DNA from: Trinickia symbiotica
Lineage (GTDB): Bacteria; Pseudomonadota; Gammaproteobacteria; Burkholderiales; Burkholderiaceae
Direction: 5' to 3'
Length of the DNA: 64,000 nucleotides
Assembly (NCBI RefSeq): GCF_002934455.1
Contig: NZ_PTIR01000005.1
Coordinates: forward strand, 62,001 to 126,000
Shown here in pieces: positions 16,114-24,562 of the stretch. The notes beneath the pieces were generated by a model. It was not told the DNA's origin and searched no databases. It saw only the letters and a list, made by a program, of their open reading frames with translations. Within the stretch, counting starts at the first letter, position 1, and each line of letters starts with the position of its first letter. Both the position numbers and the translations under genes were made by a program.

Positions 16114-17435
16114 TGTCCGCCCCCTTGTCTGCCGCGCACGAGCGCCTCCGGATGGCGGTCGAGGTAGTCGGCCAGCGCGCGGACCGAGCGCGCCATATCG
16201 GTCATCTCGCGCAACGCGGCCGGCAGATCGTTCTGGCTCGTCGCATCGCCGCCGATCGTGCGGTTCGCGGCGGACACGGCATTGTCGGCGGCGCTCGCCG
16301 TTTCGCGCAGTTGCGCGACGAGCGGGCCGACCTGCGGCGACACCTCCCGCATCGTGCGATCGATCTCGGTCACGGCACGGTCGATATGCGCAATGCTGTC
16401 GGCCACTTGCGGCGACGAAGCGAGCGCGCCGACGCGAGCCGCCACGCGGCGAACGTCGTTGCCTGTTTCCGTGATCGGGAGCGCGTCGATCTTCGTCATC
16501 ACATGATTGGCCTTGTTCATCACCTGGTCCGCCTTCGATGTGATCGAATCGATATCGGGCTGGGCGATGCTCGGGATCACGGGCGCATCCGCACCGACCA
16601 TCAGAGACGCCGGCGGCGCGCCGGACACGAATTCGAGCTTCACCTTGCGTGGACCGACGAGCGGCGGATCCTGCGCGAGGCTCGCGCGCAGCCCCTCGCC
16701 GACGAGCCGCTTCATCATGTCGTCGACGACGGGGCGCCAGTCCCCGTTCGCGGGCCGCGCCACTGCACCGATGCCGAGCCGCGAGGGTTCGATCGCGATC
16801 CGCACGGGCGTGCTCAGCGTGCCGGTAGCTGGGTCATAAGCGAGGTGGACGCTCGTGACGGCGCCGACCTCGAAGCCGCGCAGCTCGACCGGCGCACCGT
16901 CCTCGAGCTTGCCGACGGCGCCGTCGAACCGCACGTCATAGGCGATGGCCGGTCCCGAGGAAGCCGTCAGCACGGGACGCTTCGTGCTGCCCGTGAAGTG
17001 CCGGGCCGGCTTGCCCGGTCCGGGCTCCATGGCGATTTCGGGCCCCGACAGCAAATCTTTGAGCGAAGACGGGTCGCTGATATCGAGCTCCGCGCCTTTC
17101 AAGAAGAATCGCGTCCCGCTGCGCAGGTAGCGATCCTGCTTGCGATCGATTTCGAGCTTGACGTCGACATGCTGTCCGTCGGGCGCGAGCTCGACGTCGG
17201 AGACGTCGCCGACCTTCACGCCGCGCAGGGTCACCATCGTATCGCCGGCCTTCATGCCGTAGGCGTTGTCGAAAGTGACGGTGACAGTTTCCCCGCTATG
17301 CGTCAGCGCGCGGATGCCGAGCCACCCCGCGACGCCGAACGCCGCGATCGGGACGGCCCAGATCCAGCCGGGCCAGGCGCTGCGACGCACCTCGGCCTGC
17401 GTGCGCCGCAATCGGGCTTCGCGCGTTTCGGTCAT
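16110..17435 (-). CDS. pqiB: PqiB, MCE-domain intermembrane transport protein (short form)
   Basis: A 441-residue protein starting at the ATG at 17435 (MTETREARLRRTQAEVRRS), which overlaps the pqiA stop by four bases. One N-terminal transmembrane helix (WPGWIWAVPIAAFGVAGWLG) is followed by MCE domains: MCE1 VTFDNAYGMKAGDTMVTLRG and MCE2 VRFDGAVGKLEDGAPVELRG. A long helical C-terminus follows (ITSKADQVMNKANHVMTKID onward). I see only two MCE repeats, whereas E. coli PqiB (546 residues) has three. It should span the periplasm as a tunnel for lipids between the membranes. Confidence 0.88.
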   Translation of the reverse strand: MTETREARLRRTQAEVRRSAWPGWIWAVPIAAFGVAGWLGIRALTHSGETVTVTFDNAYGMKAGDTMVTLRGVKVGDVSDVELAPDGQHVDVKLEIDRKQDRYLRSGTRFFLKGAELDISDPSSLKDLLSGPEIAMEPGPGKPARHFTGSTKRPVLTASSGPAIAYDVRFDGAVGKLEDGAPVELRGFEVGAVTSVHLAYDPATGTLSTPVRIAIEPSRLGIGAVARPANGDWRPVVDDMMKRLVGEGLRASLAQDPPLVGPRKVKLEFVSGAPPASLMVGADAPVIPSIAQPDIDSITSKADQVMNKANHVMTKIDALPITETGNDVRRVAARVGALASSPQVADSIAHIDRAVTEIDRTMREVSPQVGPLVAQLRETASAADNAVSAANRTIGGDATSQNDLPAALREMTDMARSVRALADYLDRHPEALVRGRQGGGQ

Positions 17436-18697
17436 GGCAGCGTTCCGGGGGGCGTGGGCAAGCTCGCGGGCGGCGAGCGGCGCGGCTCGTTCGCTCGCCT
17501 TTTCCTCGTATGCACGTCCCACATGAGGCGCGGATCGAAGGCGCGCGAAGCCAACATCGTGAAGAAGACGACGAGCGCGAAGGCCGTCGCGCCCGGCGCC
17601 GGCCGCGCGGATGCCATGTTGCCGAAACTGATCAGCGGCACGAACGCGGCGATCGTGAAGACGTCGACGTTCGACCAGCGTCCGAGCTCGTCGATCCATC
17701 GATAAAGATGCGCTTTGACACGCAAATGCCGGCGCGAGCGGCGCAGGACCGAAGTGATGAACCATGCCATGCCGACGATCTTCGCGACCGGGATCACGAT
17801 GCTCGTGCAGAAGATGAGAACGCCGAGCGGCCACAGGCCGACCTTGAACAAGTCGCCGACGCCGTCGATGATGCGTGCCGAGATGTCCTGTCCCATCTCT
17901 GTCGAGATCGTCATCGGGTAAAGGTTCGCGGGCACGGTGAGAGGAAGCGCGGCAAGCGAGAGCGCGGCGGCGCGGATGACCGCATCTTTCTTGCGCGTGC
18001 GCAGCGTCAGTCCGCAGCGCGGGCACGGATACCCTTCGAGCTCCATCGGTGAGATGAGGTCGCAGGCGGTGCACGAGAGCGCCGGCTCACCCTTATGAGG
18101 CCAGTGCTCAGGCTCGAGGGCGCGCCAGACCGTGCGGCTGTCGAGCGTCGCCCGAGTCAGCATCGACATCAGCGCGGCAACCACGAAGCAGTATCCGCCG
18201 GGGCCGACCGTGCCCGTCAGGTTCTGCGTCACGCGTGAGTAGCCGATGAAGCAGCCGACGAGGAAGACATCGGGCATGGCCCATAAGTCGAGCGAAAGCG
18301 TCCAGCGGTAGAGCGGGCCGAGCCCCTTGAAGCGCCAGCCGAGCAACACCGCGCCGAGCGCGAGCGTGAGGCCGCCGAAGCGAAAGAACGGCAGCACGAT
18401 GCCGAACGTGCCGAGCAGCGCCGCGAGTATCGGGTAGCCGCTTCCCCACATCTGAACAATGCCCGAACCCAGCACCGACGTGCGCTCGCCGTTCAGCAAG
18501 TGAACACTCATGAGCGGCGCCAGGTTCGCGGGGAACAGCAGCACGAACGTTGTCAACGAACACGCCAGCGCCGCGCCGATACTGCGACCGCTCCTGCGCT
18601 CGAGCGGAAAGTGGCAGACACGGCAGCGCGCCATCATGCGCCGCGTGAGCGGCGGAATGTCCTCGAGCGCACCGCATTCGGGGCAGCCGATCGTCAT
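17432..18697 (-). CDS. pqiA: PqiA, paraquat-inducible inner-membrane protein
   Basis: A 421-residue polytopic protein made of two homologous PqiA modules, each starting with a rubredoxin-like double CxxC (IGCPECGALEDIPP with ARCRVCHFPLE; LSCTACDLISPME with YPCPRCGLTL) and followed by four hydrophobic helices. First gene of the pqiABC unit. In E. coli the Pqi system contributes to outer-membrane lipid homeostasis and is induced by paraquat through SoxRS; no such site was identified here. Confidence 0.92.
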   Translation of the reverse strand: MTIGCPECGALEDIPPLTRRMMARCRVCHFPLERRSGRSIGAALACSLTTFVLLFPANLAPLMSVHLLNGERTSVLGSGIVQMWGSGYPILAALLGTFGIVLPFFRFGGLTLALGAVLLGWRFKGLGPLYRWTLSLDLWAMPDVFLVGCFIGYSRVTQNLTGTVGPGGYCFVVAALMSMLTRATLDSRTVWRALEPEHWPHKGEPALSCTACDLISPMELEGYPCPRCGLTLRTRKKDAVIRAAALSLAALPLTVPANLYPMTISTEMGQDISARIIDGVGDLFKVGLWPLGVLIFCTSIVIPVAKIVGMAWFITSVLRRSRRHLRVKAHLYRWIDELGRWSNVDVFTIAAFVPLISFGNMASARPAPGATAFALVVFFTMLASRAFDPRLMWDVHTRKRRANEPRRSPPASLPTPPGTLP

Positions 18698-18794
18698 GTC
18701 ACCTCGCTTTCGACGAGCCTGCGATTCCAGCCGTCGTGCAAGCTTCGTTCCAGACGCGCGATGAGAGACCTAGGTCAGCTGCCCCTGCCCCTGC

Positions 18795-19943
18795 TCAAGC
18801 CTTGACGAGCCCCTCGAACGGCTTACTTTCGCTTTTCCGCAAGAACAGTGCCGCCGCTGTGCGATGCCCGTCGAGCCCGAACGTTTCTGCCGCCGCGCCG
18901 GCAATCACGGCATCGAGCGAAGCCGTCGGCTTCAAATCGCGTCCCTCGTAGAGGTCCGCGTTGCGCAAGCCAGGCCAGTCCGCCACGACGCGCCCGCCGG
19001 CCACGGCGCCGCCGAGCAGCATCGCCACGGAGCCGGTGCCGTGATCGGTTCCACCCGTCCCATTAGCCGCGGCCGTTCGGCCGAACTCCGTCGCGACGAG
19101 AACGGTCGTGTCGGCCCAGACAGGGCCGAGGCCATCCCGCAGCGAGGCGAGCATCGTGTCGAGCGCCTTCAGTTGCGCCGCCAGCCGCCCGTTCTGCGCG
19201 CTGTGCGTATCCCATCCGCCCGTCTCGATCATCGCGATGCGCGGACCGTCGTCACGCGCGAGAAAGCCGGCGGCCAGCTTGCCGATGCCAGCCGGATCCT
19301 GCTTCGCCCCGGTCGGCCCGCCCATCTCGCGCGTCGCCATCGCGGCGTTCCAGAGCGGCCCCAGCTGAGCGTCGCGCTCGTAGAGCTGGCCGACGCGCAG
19401 CAAGAGATCGTCGGACGGGCCGGGCAAGCCCGAAGGGGCATACGAAGTCACTTCGGACTTGCCGCGCAGCGCCGTCGGCACCGTCGGCGCAATGGCGATC
19501 GCCTGCGCGCGACTCGTCGGCAGCATGCCGACGAGTCGGTTCAGCCAGCCGTCGCGAAACTGATACGGCGCGGTGCCGCCCGTCTCGAGCACGTTCTGGC
19601 CGTCGAAATGTGAGCGGTCGCGATAAGGTGTGGCAACGGCGTGGACGAAGAGCGCCTGGCCGGCCGCATAGAGCTCCGCCGTCCGTTGCAGCGACGGATG
19701 CAGCGCGAATGTGCCGTCGAGCTTCCTGGCCGCCGAGACGTCGACCGTGAGTTCGCGCCGCAAGGCGGCATAGGCGGGCTCGGCGTAGGGCGCGACGATA
19801 TGGAGGCCATCGGCGGCGCCGCGCTGAATGATGAAAACGAAGCGACGCGTCGTCGCGGCGCGCGCGAACGCGATATACGGAGCCACGAGCATCGCGCCCG
19901 CCCCCGCCGCCGAGACCGTCAAAAATCTGCGACGCGAAACCAT
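18795..19943 (-). CDS. DUF1501 family protein with Tat signal
   Basis: A 382-residue protein beginning MVSRRRFLTVSAAGAGAMLV, a twin-arginine export signal. The body belongs to the DUF1501 (sulfatase/phosphatase-like) family: FIIQRGAADGLHIVAPYAEP, HFDGQNVLETGG, MIETGGWDTHSAQ, VATEFGRTAAANGTGGTDHG. The Asp, Thr and His residues of the last two motifs correspond to alkaline-phosphatase-superfamily metal sites. It lies three bases after the DUF1800 gene and is surely cotranscribed; the two families occur together in many proteobacteria, but the role is not established. Confidence 0.88.
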   Translation of the reverse strand: MVSRRRFLTVSAAGAGAMLVAPYIAFARAATTRRFVFIIQRGAADGLHIVAPYAEPAYAALRRELTVDVSAARKLDGTFALHPSLQRTAELYAAGQALFVHAVATPYRDRSHFDGQNVLETGGTAPYQFRDGWLNRLVGMLPTSRAQAIAIAPTVPTALRGKSEVTSYAPSGLPGPSDDLLLRVGQLYERDAQLGPLWNAAMATREMGGPTGAKQDPAGIGKLAAGFLARDDGPRIAMIETGGWDTHSAQNGRLAAQLKALDTMLASLRDGLGPVWADTTVLVATEFGRTAAANGTGGTDHGTGSVAMLLGGAVAGGRVVADWPGLRNADLYEGRDLKPTASLDAVIAGAAAETFGLDGHRTAAALFLRKSESKPFEGLVKA

Positions 19944-19946
19944 GGT

Positions 19947-21593
19947 CTACCTCCGTTGAAAATCGGGCGAGACGAGCAGCAGCGCAAGCGCCGTCGGGGC
20001 GCTTTCCGCGCGCGAGATTTCAAGCGCGGTGGCCGGCTCGAGCGGCCCGCCCATGAGCCGCGGACCGAGCTCGCGCGCATCGACGCCGTCGCCCACGCGC
20101 GCCGCGAGACGCTGCGCGAGCTCGACGCGCCGCATCAGCGCATCGGGTGCCGCCCAGCTCGCCGCCACGTCGTCATAGCCGGCCGGCGAGCCGGGACGCC
20201 AAACGGGCTGGCCGAGCTGGGTCAGCATGGGCGCCGCGTGTTGCCGATCGTCGAGCCGCGGCACGCCGATGCCACGCAGCGCGGAGATCGTCCAGTCCCA
20301 TGGCGTCTTGAACTTCACCGGAAGCGGCGCCCAGGCTTCGGGCGATGCGATTAAGGCGCGGTAGACGGTCGGAAGATCGCCGCCGCTTGTCTCGAATGCG
20401 CTCGCGAGCCGCTCGATCGTCGACGGGCTCGGATTGTCCGAGACGAAATGGCGCGCGAGCTTGAAGGCGATATGGCGCGCCGTGGCTCGTGAGGCGGCAA
20501 GATCGTGGAGCACGGCAACCGCCTGCGCCTCACCTTCTTCGGCATAGCGGCGCCCCATGATCGTGCGCTGGCCGGGTTCGTGCAGCTCGGGGCGGAAGAT
20601 GAAATTGCCTGCTACCGGCTGAGGCGCTGCCGGCTGAGGCGCTGCCGGCTGAGGCGCTACCGGCTGAGGCGCTGCGGACCGAGACGCCGGAGACTTCCCC
20701 ATTCCCGCCATCGTCTTGGTCATGCCGCCCGCGCGGCCCCCTTGCGGACCGACGACGCTCCAACCCGTCAGTGCACGCGCGAACTCGGTGACGTCGTCCT
20801 GCGTGTAGCCCGTGCGCACGCCGAGCGTATGCAGCTCCATGATTTCGCGCGCGAGGTTCTCGTTCAACCCGCGCGGGTGTGCCGGATCGCGCACGCTCGC
20901 ACGCAACGCCGCGACGCTGTCGGGACCGACCGAGCGAACCTGATCGAGGAAAATCTGCATCGCGGGATGGCGCTCGACGGCGACCACCAGTTCCTCGAAG
21001 GTGCCGAGCACATAGGGACGGATCGCCTCCGCCTCGAATGCGCCGGCCAGTGCCGCTACTTCGGGCTTCTCGGTCGAGATCGCGAAGTGATTGGCCCAGA
21101 AGTGCACGAGGCGCTCGACGAAGGGCGTGTTGGTCGCCAGCGCGCTGTTGACACGCGCGTCCACCGCCGACAGATAGGCGTCGCGCACTTCCCTACGCAC
21201 GGCCTGCCTCGCCGCTTGCTTGGGAGTCTGACCGGCGGCCTGGCTGGCGATAGCCGCATTGGCCGGCTGGCCGCGCGCTCGCTCGGGATGGCGATTCGGC
21301 GCCGGATTCAAGGCGCGATTCGCCATCGCATCGCCTCCCTGGCTCGCCCCGCGGCTCGCGGCCGCTTCGCTCGCCGCTTTCGCCGCGGCCTCGCGGCGCG
21401 CCTCGGCATACCGCTCGAACGCGACGTTCGCGCCGGGCTCGCCCGCCCATGCTGCCGGCCACGGCTCATAGGCATCGAGCTGCTCGAGCAGCCACGCTCT
21501 CGGATCGGCGGGGGCCGCGTCGTCGGGGCGCGCGCCGAGGCCGAACCGGTTGAGCGCAATGCCGGCGGCGGTCAAATGAAGTTTGTCGGCCAT
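19947..21593 (-). CDS. DUF1800 domain protein
   Basis: A 548-residue protein. Start chosen at the ATG at 21593 (MADKLHLTAAGIALNRFGLG), with GAGGGGAGA immediately upstream, rather than the longer frame from 21719. Typical DUF1800 landmarks: RFGLGARPDD, VHFWANHFAIS, NLAREIMELHTLGVRTGYTQ, DVTEFARALTGW, AFKLARHFVSD. A low-complexity Gln/Pro/Ala linker is encoded by a 15-bp repeat. Downstream of it lies the DUF1501 gene with a 3-base gap. Confidence 0.88.
   Translation of the reverse strand: MADKLHLTAAGIALNRFGLGARPDDAAPADPRAWLLEQLDAYEPWPAAWAGEPGANVAFERYAEARREAAAKAASEAAASRGASQGGDAMANRALNPAPNRHPERARGQPANAAIASQAAGQTPKQAARQAVRREVRDAYLSAVDARVNSALATNTPFVERLVHFWANHFAISTEKPEVAALAGAFEAEAIRPYVLGTFEELVVAVERHPAMQIFLDQVRSVGPDSVAALRASVRDPAHPRGLNENLAREIMELHTLGVRTGYTQDDVTEFARALTGWSVVGPQGGRAGGMTKTMAGMGKSPASRSAAPQPVAPQPAAPQPAAPQPVAGNFIFRPELHEPGQRTIMGRRYAEEGEAQAVAVLHDLAASRATARHIAFKLARHFVSDNPSPSTIERLASAFETSGGDLPTVYRALIASPEAWAPLPVKFKTPWDWTISALRGIGVPRLDDRQHAAPMLTQLGQPVWRPGSPAGYDDVAASWAAPDALMRRVELAQRLAARVGDGVDARELGPRLMGGPLEPATALEISRAESAPTALALLLVSPDFQRR
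20611..20670. repeat. Four tandem copies of a 15-bp unit inside the DUF1800 gene
   Basis: Units GCTACCGGCTGAGGC / GCTGCCGGCTGAGGC alternate at 20611, 20626, 20641 and 20656, with a degenerate fifth copy at 20671. On the coding strand they encode (A-P-Q-P-A/V) repeats. Copy number may vary between strains. Confidence 0.9.
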
Positions 21594-21823
21594 TCTCCCC
21601 TCGTCCGTGCGATGGATACCTGCATTAAACGGGGATCGTCCGATTTTTCCGTCGCACTTTTTTGAAAAAACCCGGAAAGTCCGTTCCGGAATCGGGGGCC
21701 TTGCCGCGCCCGTCCCCAAAGCCGCCTATGCTATGAGAACCTTCCGCGAATCCGGCGCGCTCCCTCATCGGGCCGCTTCCGTGTTGCGGAAGGGTTCACT
21801 CGTCCTATCGAAGGAGGTGCGCC

Positions 21824-22309
21824 ATGTCCATGTCTACCACCCTCGAGGAGTGCCTGCGCACCACGGGCGCCCGCTACGACATCGTCCGTCACCCGTACAG
21901 CCATTCGAGCGTCGAGACAGCCGTGGCCGCGCACGTGCCCGGCGACCGCCTCGCGAAGACCGTCGTTCTCGAAGACGAGCACGGCTACGTTGCGGCGGTG
22001 CTGCCGTCGACGCATTCGGTGCGGCTGTCGGAGCTTTGGGCCAAGACGGGGCGCCATTTGACCCTCGCCAAGGAAACCGATATGCGCGAGTTGTTCAAGG
22101 ATTGCGATCTGGGCGCGTTACCGCCGGTCGGCACGGCCTATGGCATGCAGACGTATCTCGACGAAGCGCTCACGCGGCAACCCGACGTCTACTTCGAAGC
22201 CGGCGACCACGAAGCCCTCGTCCATATGGACGTCGACCAATTTCTCGCGCTCATGGGGAACGCGGAACGCGTACGGTTTGCCCATCGCAATCAGAGCACG
22301 TCGGTCTGA
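21824..22309 (+). CDS. YbaK/EbsC-type aminoacyl-tRNA deacylase
   Basis: A 161-residue protein with a strong ribosome binding site (AAGGAGGTGCGCC before the ATG). The YbaK-fold landmarks are HSSVETAVAAHVPGDRLAKTVVL with the conserved Lys, and GTAYGMQTYLDEAL with YFEAGDHEALVHMD. Such proteins hydrolyse mischarged tRNAs (for example Cys-tRNAPro or Ala-tRNAPro) in trans. It is the only plus-strand gene between two minus-strand operons and appears monocistronic. Confidence 0.85.
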   Translation: MSMSTTLEECLRTTGARYDIVRHPYSHSSVETAVAAHVPGDRLAKTVVLEDEHGYVAAVLPSTHSVRLSELWAKTGRHLTLAKETDMRELFKDCDLGALPPVGTAYGMQTYLDEALTRQPDVYFEAGDHEALVHMDVDQFLALMGNAERVRFAHRNQSTSV

Positions 22310-22356
22310 CCGAAACGCGGCTTCGAACCGCGGGTTCGCGCCGCGGCTCGGGCGGT

Positions 22357-22881
22357 CTAGCGGTTCGCCGAGGCCGCTGCACCTGGCGATGCAGCCGTGC
22401 CCGAAGCGGCTCGCTCGGGCTCGCGCCATTGCCCCCGCGACCTGAGGCTCTGCGCGAACGTCGCACGCTCGTCGAGCGTCAGCGTCGCGACGAAGTCCGC
22501 GATGCCTGTCTCGACGCGCGTACGCACGGCAAGATCGGCATCGCGCGTCCTCGCGAGCGCCGCATCGAGCGCGGCGCGGTCGAACGGCTGCGCGCCGATC
22601 GCGTGCAGTACCTCTCGTCGACCTGCGCGCGCCGCCTCTGCGAATGGCCGGCCTGCGCGGCGCGCCTCGCGCAACGCGTCGGCGAACTGTCTGCGCCGCT
22701 CGGGCGACAGATCGGCCGCCGCGAAACGCAGTGCATGCGGGTCGGCTCGCGCGGCCACGGCTGCCGCGGAGGCATGGCGCGTCGTGAACCATTGATAAGC
22801 TGCGCCGGCAATCCCGCCCAGCAGGAAGACATTCAGCGCAAGCGAGCCGATGATGGCCAGCTTCCAACCGCGGGCCGTCAT
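22357..22881 (-). CDS. Periplasmic metal sensor-like protein (heavy-metal resistance family)
   Basis: A 174-residue protein with an N-terminal membrane anchor (LAIIGSLALNVFLLGGIAGAAYQWF) and an all-helical periplasmic domain (LSPERRRQFADALREARRAG, FDRAALDAALARTRDADLAV, ADFVATLTLDERATFAQSL). This is the layout of the CnrX/ZraP-like Metal_resist family. Its ATG at 22881 overlaps the stop of the anti-sigma gene by four bases. By analogy with CnrYXH, it may modulate the ECF sigma/anti-sigma pair upstream. There are few His or Cys residues, so metal binding is not certain. Confidence 0.72.
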   Translation of the reverse strand: MTARGWKLAIIGSLALNVFLLGGIAGAAYQWFTTRHASAAAVAARADPHALRFAAADLSPERRRQFADALREARRAGRPFAEAARAGRREVLHAIGAQPFDRAALDAALARTRDADLAVRTRVETGIADFVATLTLDERATFAQSLRSRGQWREPERAASGTAASPGAAASANR

Positions 22882-23330
22882 TCCGCACTCCCGTCCGCAG
22901 CGGTGGGACCGAACGCCGTCGTCAGATAGCTGGGCTCTTGCGGGCCGGCGGGCGGCGGGTTGCCCGTCAGCATCAGCAGCGACACCGCGAGCGCGCCCAC
23001 CACGCCGCCGGCCAGCCCTACGCCCGCGAGCGCGGCCCCGGGCCACCAATGCCCGAGCCAACGGCCCAAGCGGCGGCCGACTTTCCGGTCCGGCCGCCGC
23101 GCGCCGGCATCCGCGAGAATGCGGCGCTCCAGCGCGCAACTTGGGTCCGCGATCAGGTCGCGCGCCAGGTACGCGTCGAGCCGCTCGGCCTCGTCGAGCA
23201 AAGCGCGCGCGGCATGGCGATGCTGAGCGGCCCAGCTTTCGGCCGATGCACGTTCTTGCGCGGGCCATCGACGCGCATCGCCGCCGTAAGCCTGCACGAT
23301 CTCGCCAAAACGTTCGGGTGTCATCGTCAT
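22878..23330 (-). CDS. Putative membrane anti-sigma factor
   Basis: A 150-residue protein (MTMTPERFGEIVQAYGGDARRWP) with one transmembrane segment near the C-terminal third (ALAGVGLAGGVVGALAVSLLML). It has no zinc-finger motif. Position between, and ATGA-type overlap with, an ECF sigma gene (stop at 23327) and the metal-sensor-like gene indicates an anti-sigma role, as for CnrY in the CnrYXH system. The assignment rests mainly on context. Confidence 0.65.
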   Translation of the reverse strand: MTMTPERFGEIVQAYGGDARRWPAQERASAESWAAQHRHAARALLDEAERLDAYLARDLIADPSCALERRILADAGARRPDRKVGRRLGRWLGHWWPGAALAGVGLAGGVVGALAVSLLMLTGNPPPAGPQEPSYLTTAFGPTAADGSAE

Positions 23331-23929
23331 CGTCGATTTGCCTTTTCCTTCGGGTTGCCGTGGGCGCCCTCGAAAAGCAGCGCCCGCATGTTGCGGCGCG
23401 CCCGCGACAACAGGCTTTCGAGCGCCTCGACGGTGATGCCCATGAGCCCCGCCGCCTCGATGTTCGAAAGCTCCTGGTAATAGCCGAGAACGAGTGCCTC
23501 GCGCTGCCGCACGGGCAACGCCGCCAGCGCCGCACGCACGCGCGCCCCCTCCTCGCGCGCCTCGAGCTTCGCCTCGAGCCCCGGCTCGTTGGCCTCTTCG
23601 ATCCCACCGGCGAGTCCGGTCGCGCATTCGGCATCGTCCGTGGACGGCAGTTCGCGACGCGCGCGCAATCGGTCGTAACAGAGGTTGAGCGCGACGCGAT
23701 GCAGCCACGTATCGAAGCGCGCTTCGCCCTCGCGCCAATGCGGCGCTTGCTTCCAGGCTCGCACGAATGTCTCCTGCGCCACGTCCTCGGCTTCCATGCG
23801 ATCGCCGAGCATGCGCTGAGCGAGCGCGATGACTCGCGGCAGCTTGCGCGCGACGAGCTCCCGCGCGGCCGCGGGATCGGAGCGGCCCACGCGCGCGACG
23901 AGCTCGGCGTCCGGGTCCTGCTCGCTCAA
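23327..23929 (-). CDS. ECF-family RNA polymerase sigma factor
   Basis: Sigma region 2 (LPRVIALAQRMLGDRMEAEDVAQETFVRAWKQ, FDTWLHRVALNLCYDRLR) and region 4 (LPVRQREALVLGYYQELSNIEAAGLMGITVEALESLLSRARRNMR) are clear. I prefer a TTG start at 23929 (SEQDPDAELVARVGRSD, 200 residues) because a GTGGAGCGG site lies just before. The frame is open to a GTG at 24118, but those extra residues are Arg-rich and unlike the family. It overlaps the anti-sigma gene by four bases. Confidence 0.85.
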   Translation of the reverse strand: MSEQDPDAELVARVGRSDPAAARELVARKLPRVIALAQRMLGDRMEAEDVAQETFVRAWKQAPHWREGEARFDTWLHRVALNLCYDRLRARRELPSTDDAECATGLAGGIEEANEPGLEAKLEAREEGARVRAALAALPVRQREALVLGYYQELSNIEAAGLMGITVEALESLLSRARRNMRALLFEGAHGNPKEKANRR

Positions 23930-24346
23930 CGGGCACCGCTCCACGGCCAGGCGCCGGGCGCCGTGCCGCCGGCCACCACGCCATGCAGGGACTCGGTCTT
24001 GCCTGTCACTGTTTCCGCTCCTTCCCTTCGATCTTTCAGCGTTTTTTCGGCCGGTGACAGCACCGGCGCGGTGGCCGCCGGCGATGCCGGACGGAGGTGT
24101 CTTCTCGTTTAAACGCACGACGCGGAAAAATCCGTCGCTGCGTCAATGGTAAGGAGATTCCCTAACTTTGCCGCTGGGCTGGTGAAAGACAATCGGCCGC
24201 TGCGCCTTGGCTCTCGGCGAATCCACCGCCTGCGCACACCCTGGCCCGCTTTTTGAAATCCTTTACGCGGCGAAGGTATCGGGCATAGAGTCGTGACGCA
24301 AGTGCGCTCTTCGTCGTCCAACTGGCCTTCCAGGAGTGAAACCACC
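23930..24346. other. Divergent intergenic region between ECF sigma operon and DUF3311/symporter operon
   Basis: About 417 bases without a supported gene. A long GC-rich stem-prone stretch lies around 24050-24095. On the minus strand the segment near 24164 reads GGGAATCTCC, loosely resembling an ECF -35 element. No other element was identified. Confidence 0.4.
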
Positions 24347-24562
24347 ATGTTGCTTCGGTTGCTCGCCGCGCTGCCGTTCATCGGCGTGCTCGTCGGCGTC
24401 CCCTTCGTCAATCGCGTCGAACCGCTCGTGCTCGGCATGCCGCTCGTGCTGGCCTGGATCGTCGCCTGGGTCGTGCTGACGGCCATCATCATGGCCGTCG
24501 TCTACTGGCTCGACCCGGCCAACCGCGTATCGGGCAAAGCTGCCGAGGAGGTCCACTCATGA
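24347..24562 (+). CDS. DUF3311 small membrane protein (symporter accessory subunit)
   Basis: A 71-residue protein with two transmembrane helices (LLRLLAALPFIGVLVGVPFV and LVLAWIVAWVVLTAIIMAVVYWL). An AGGAG site precedes the ATG at 24347. It overlaps the following sodium:solute symporter gene by four bases (ATGA). DUF3311 proteins are found almost always directly before SSS-family transporters and are thought to assist them, much like YhdT-type subunits. Confidence 0.88.
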   Translation: MLLRLLAALPFIGVLVGVPFVNRVEPLVLGMPLVLAWIVAWVVLTAIIMAVVYWLDPANRVSGKAAEEVHS

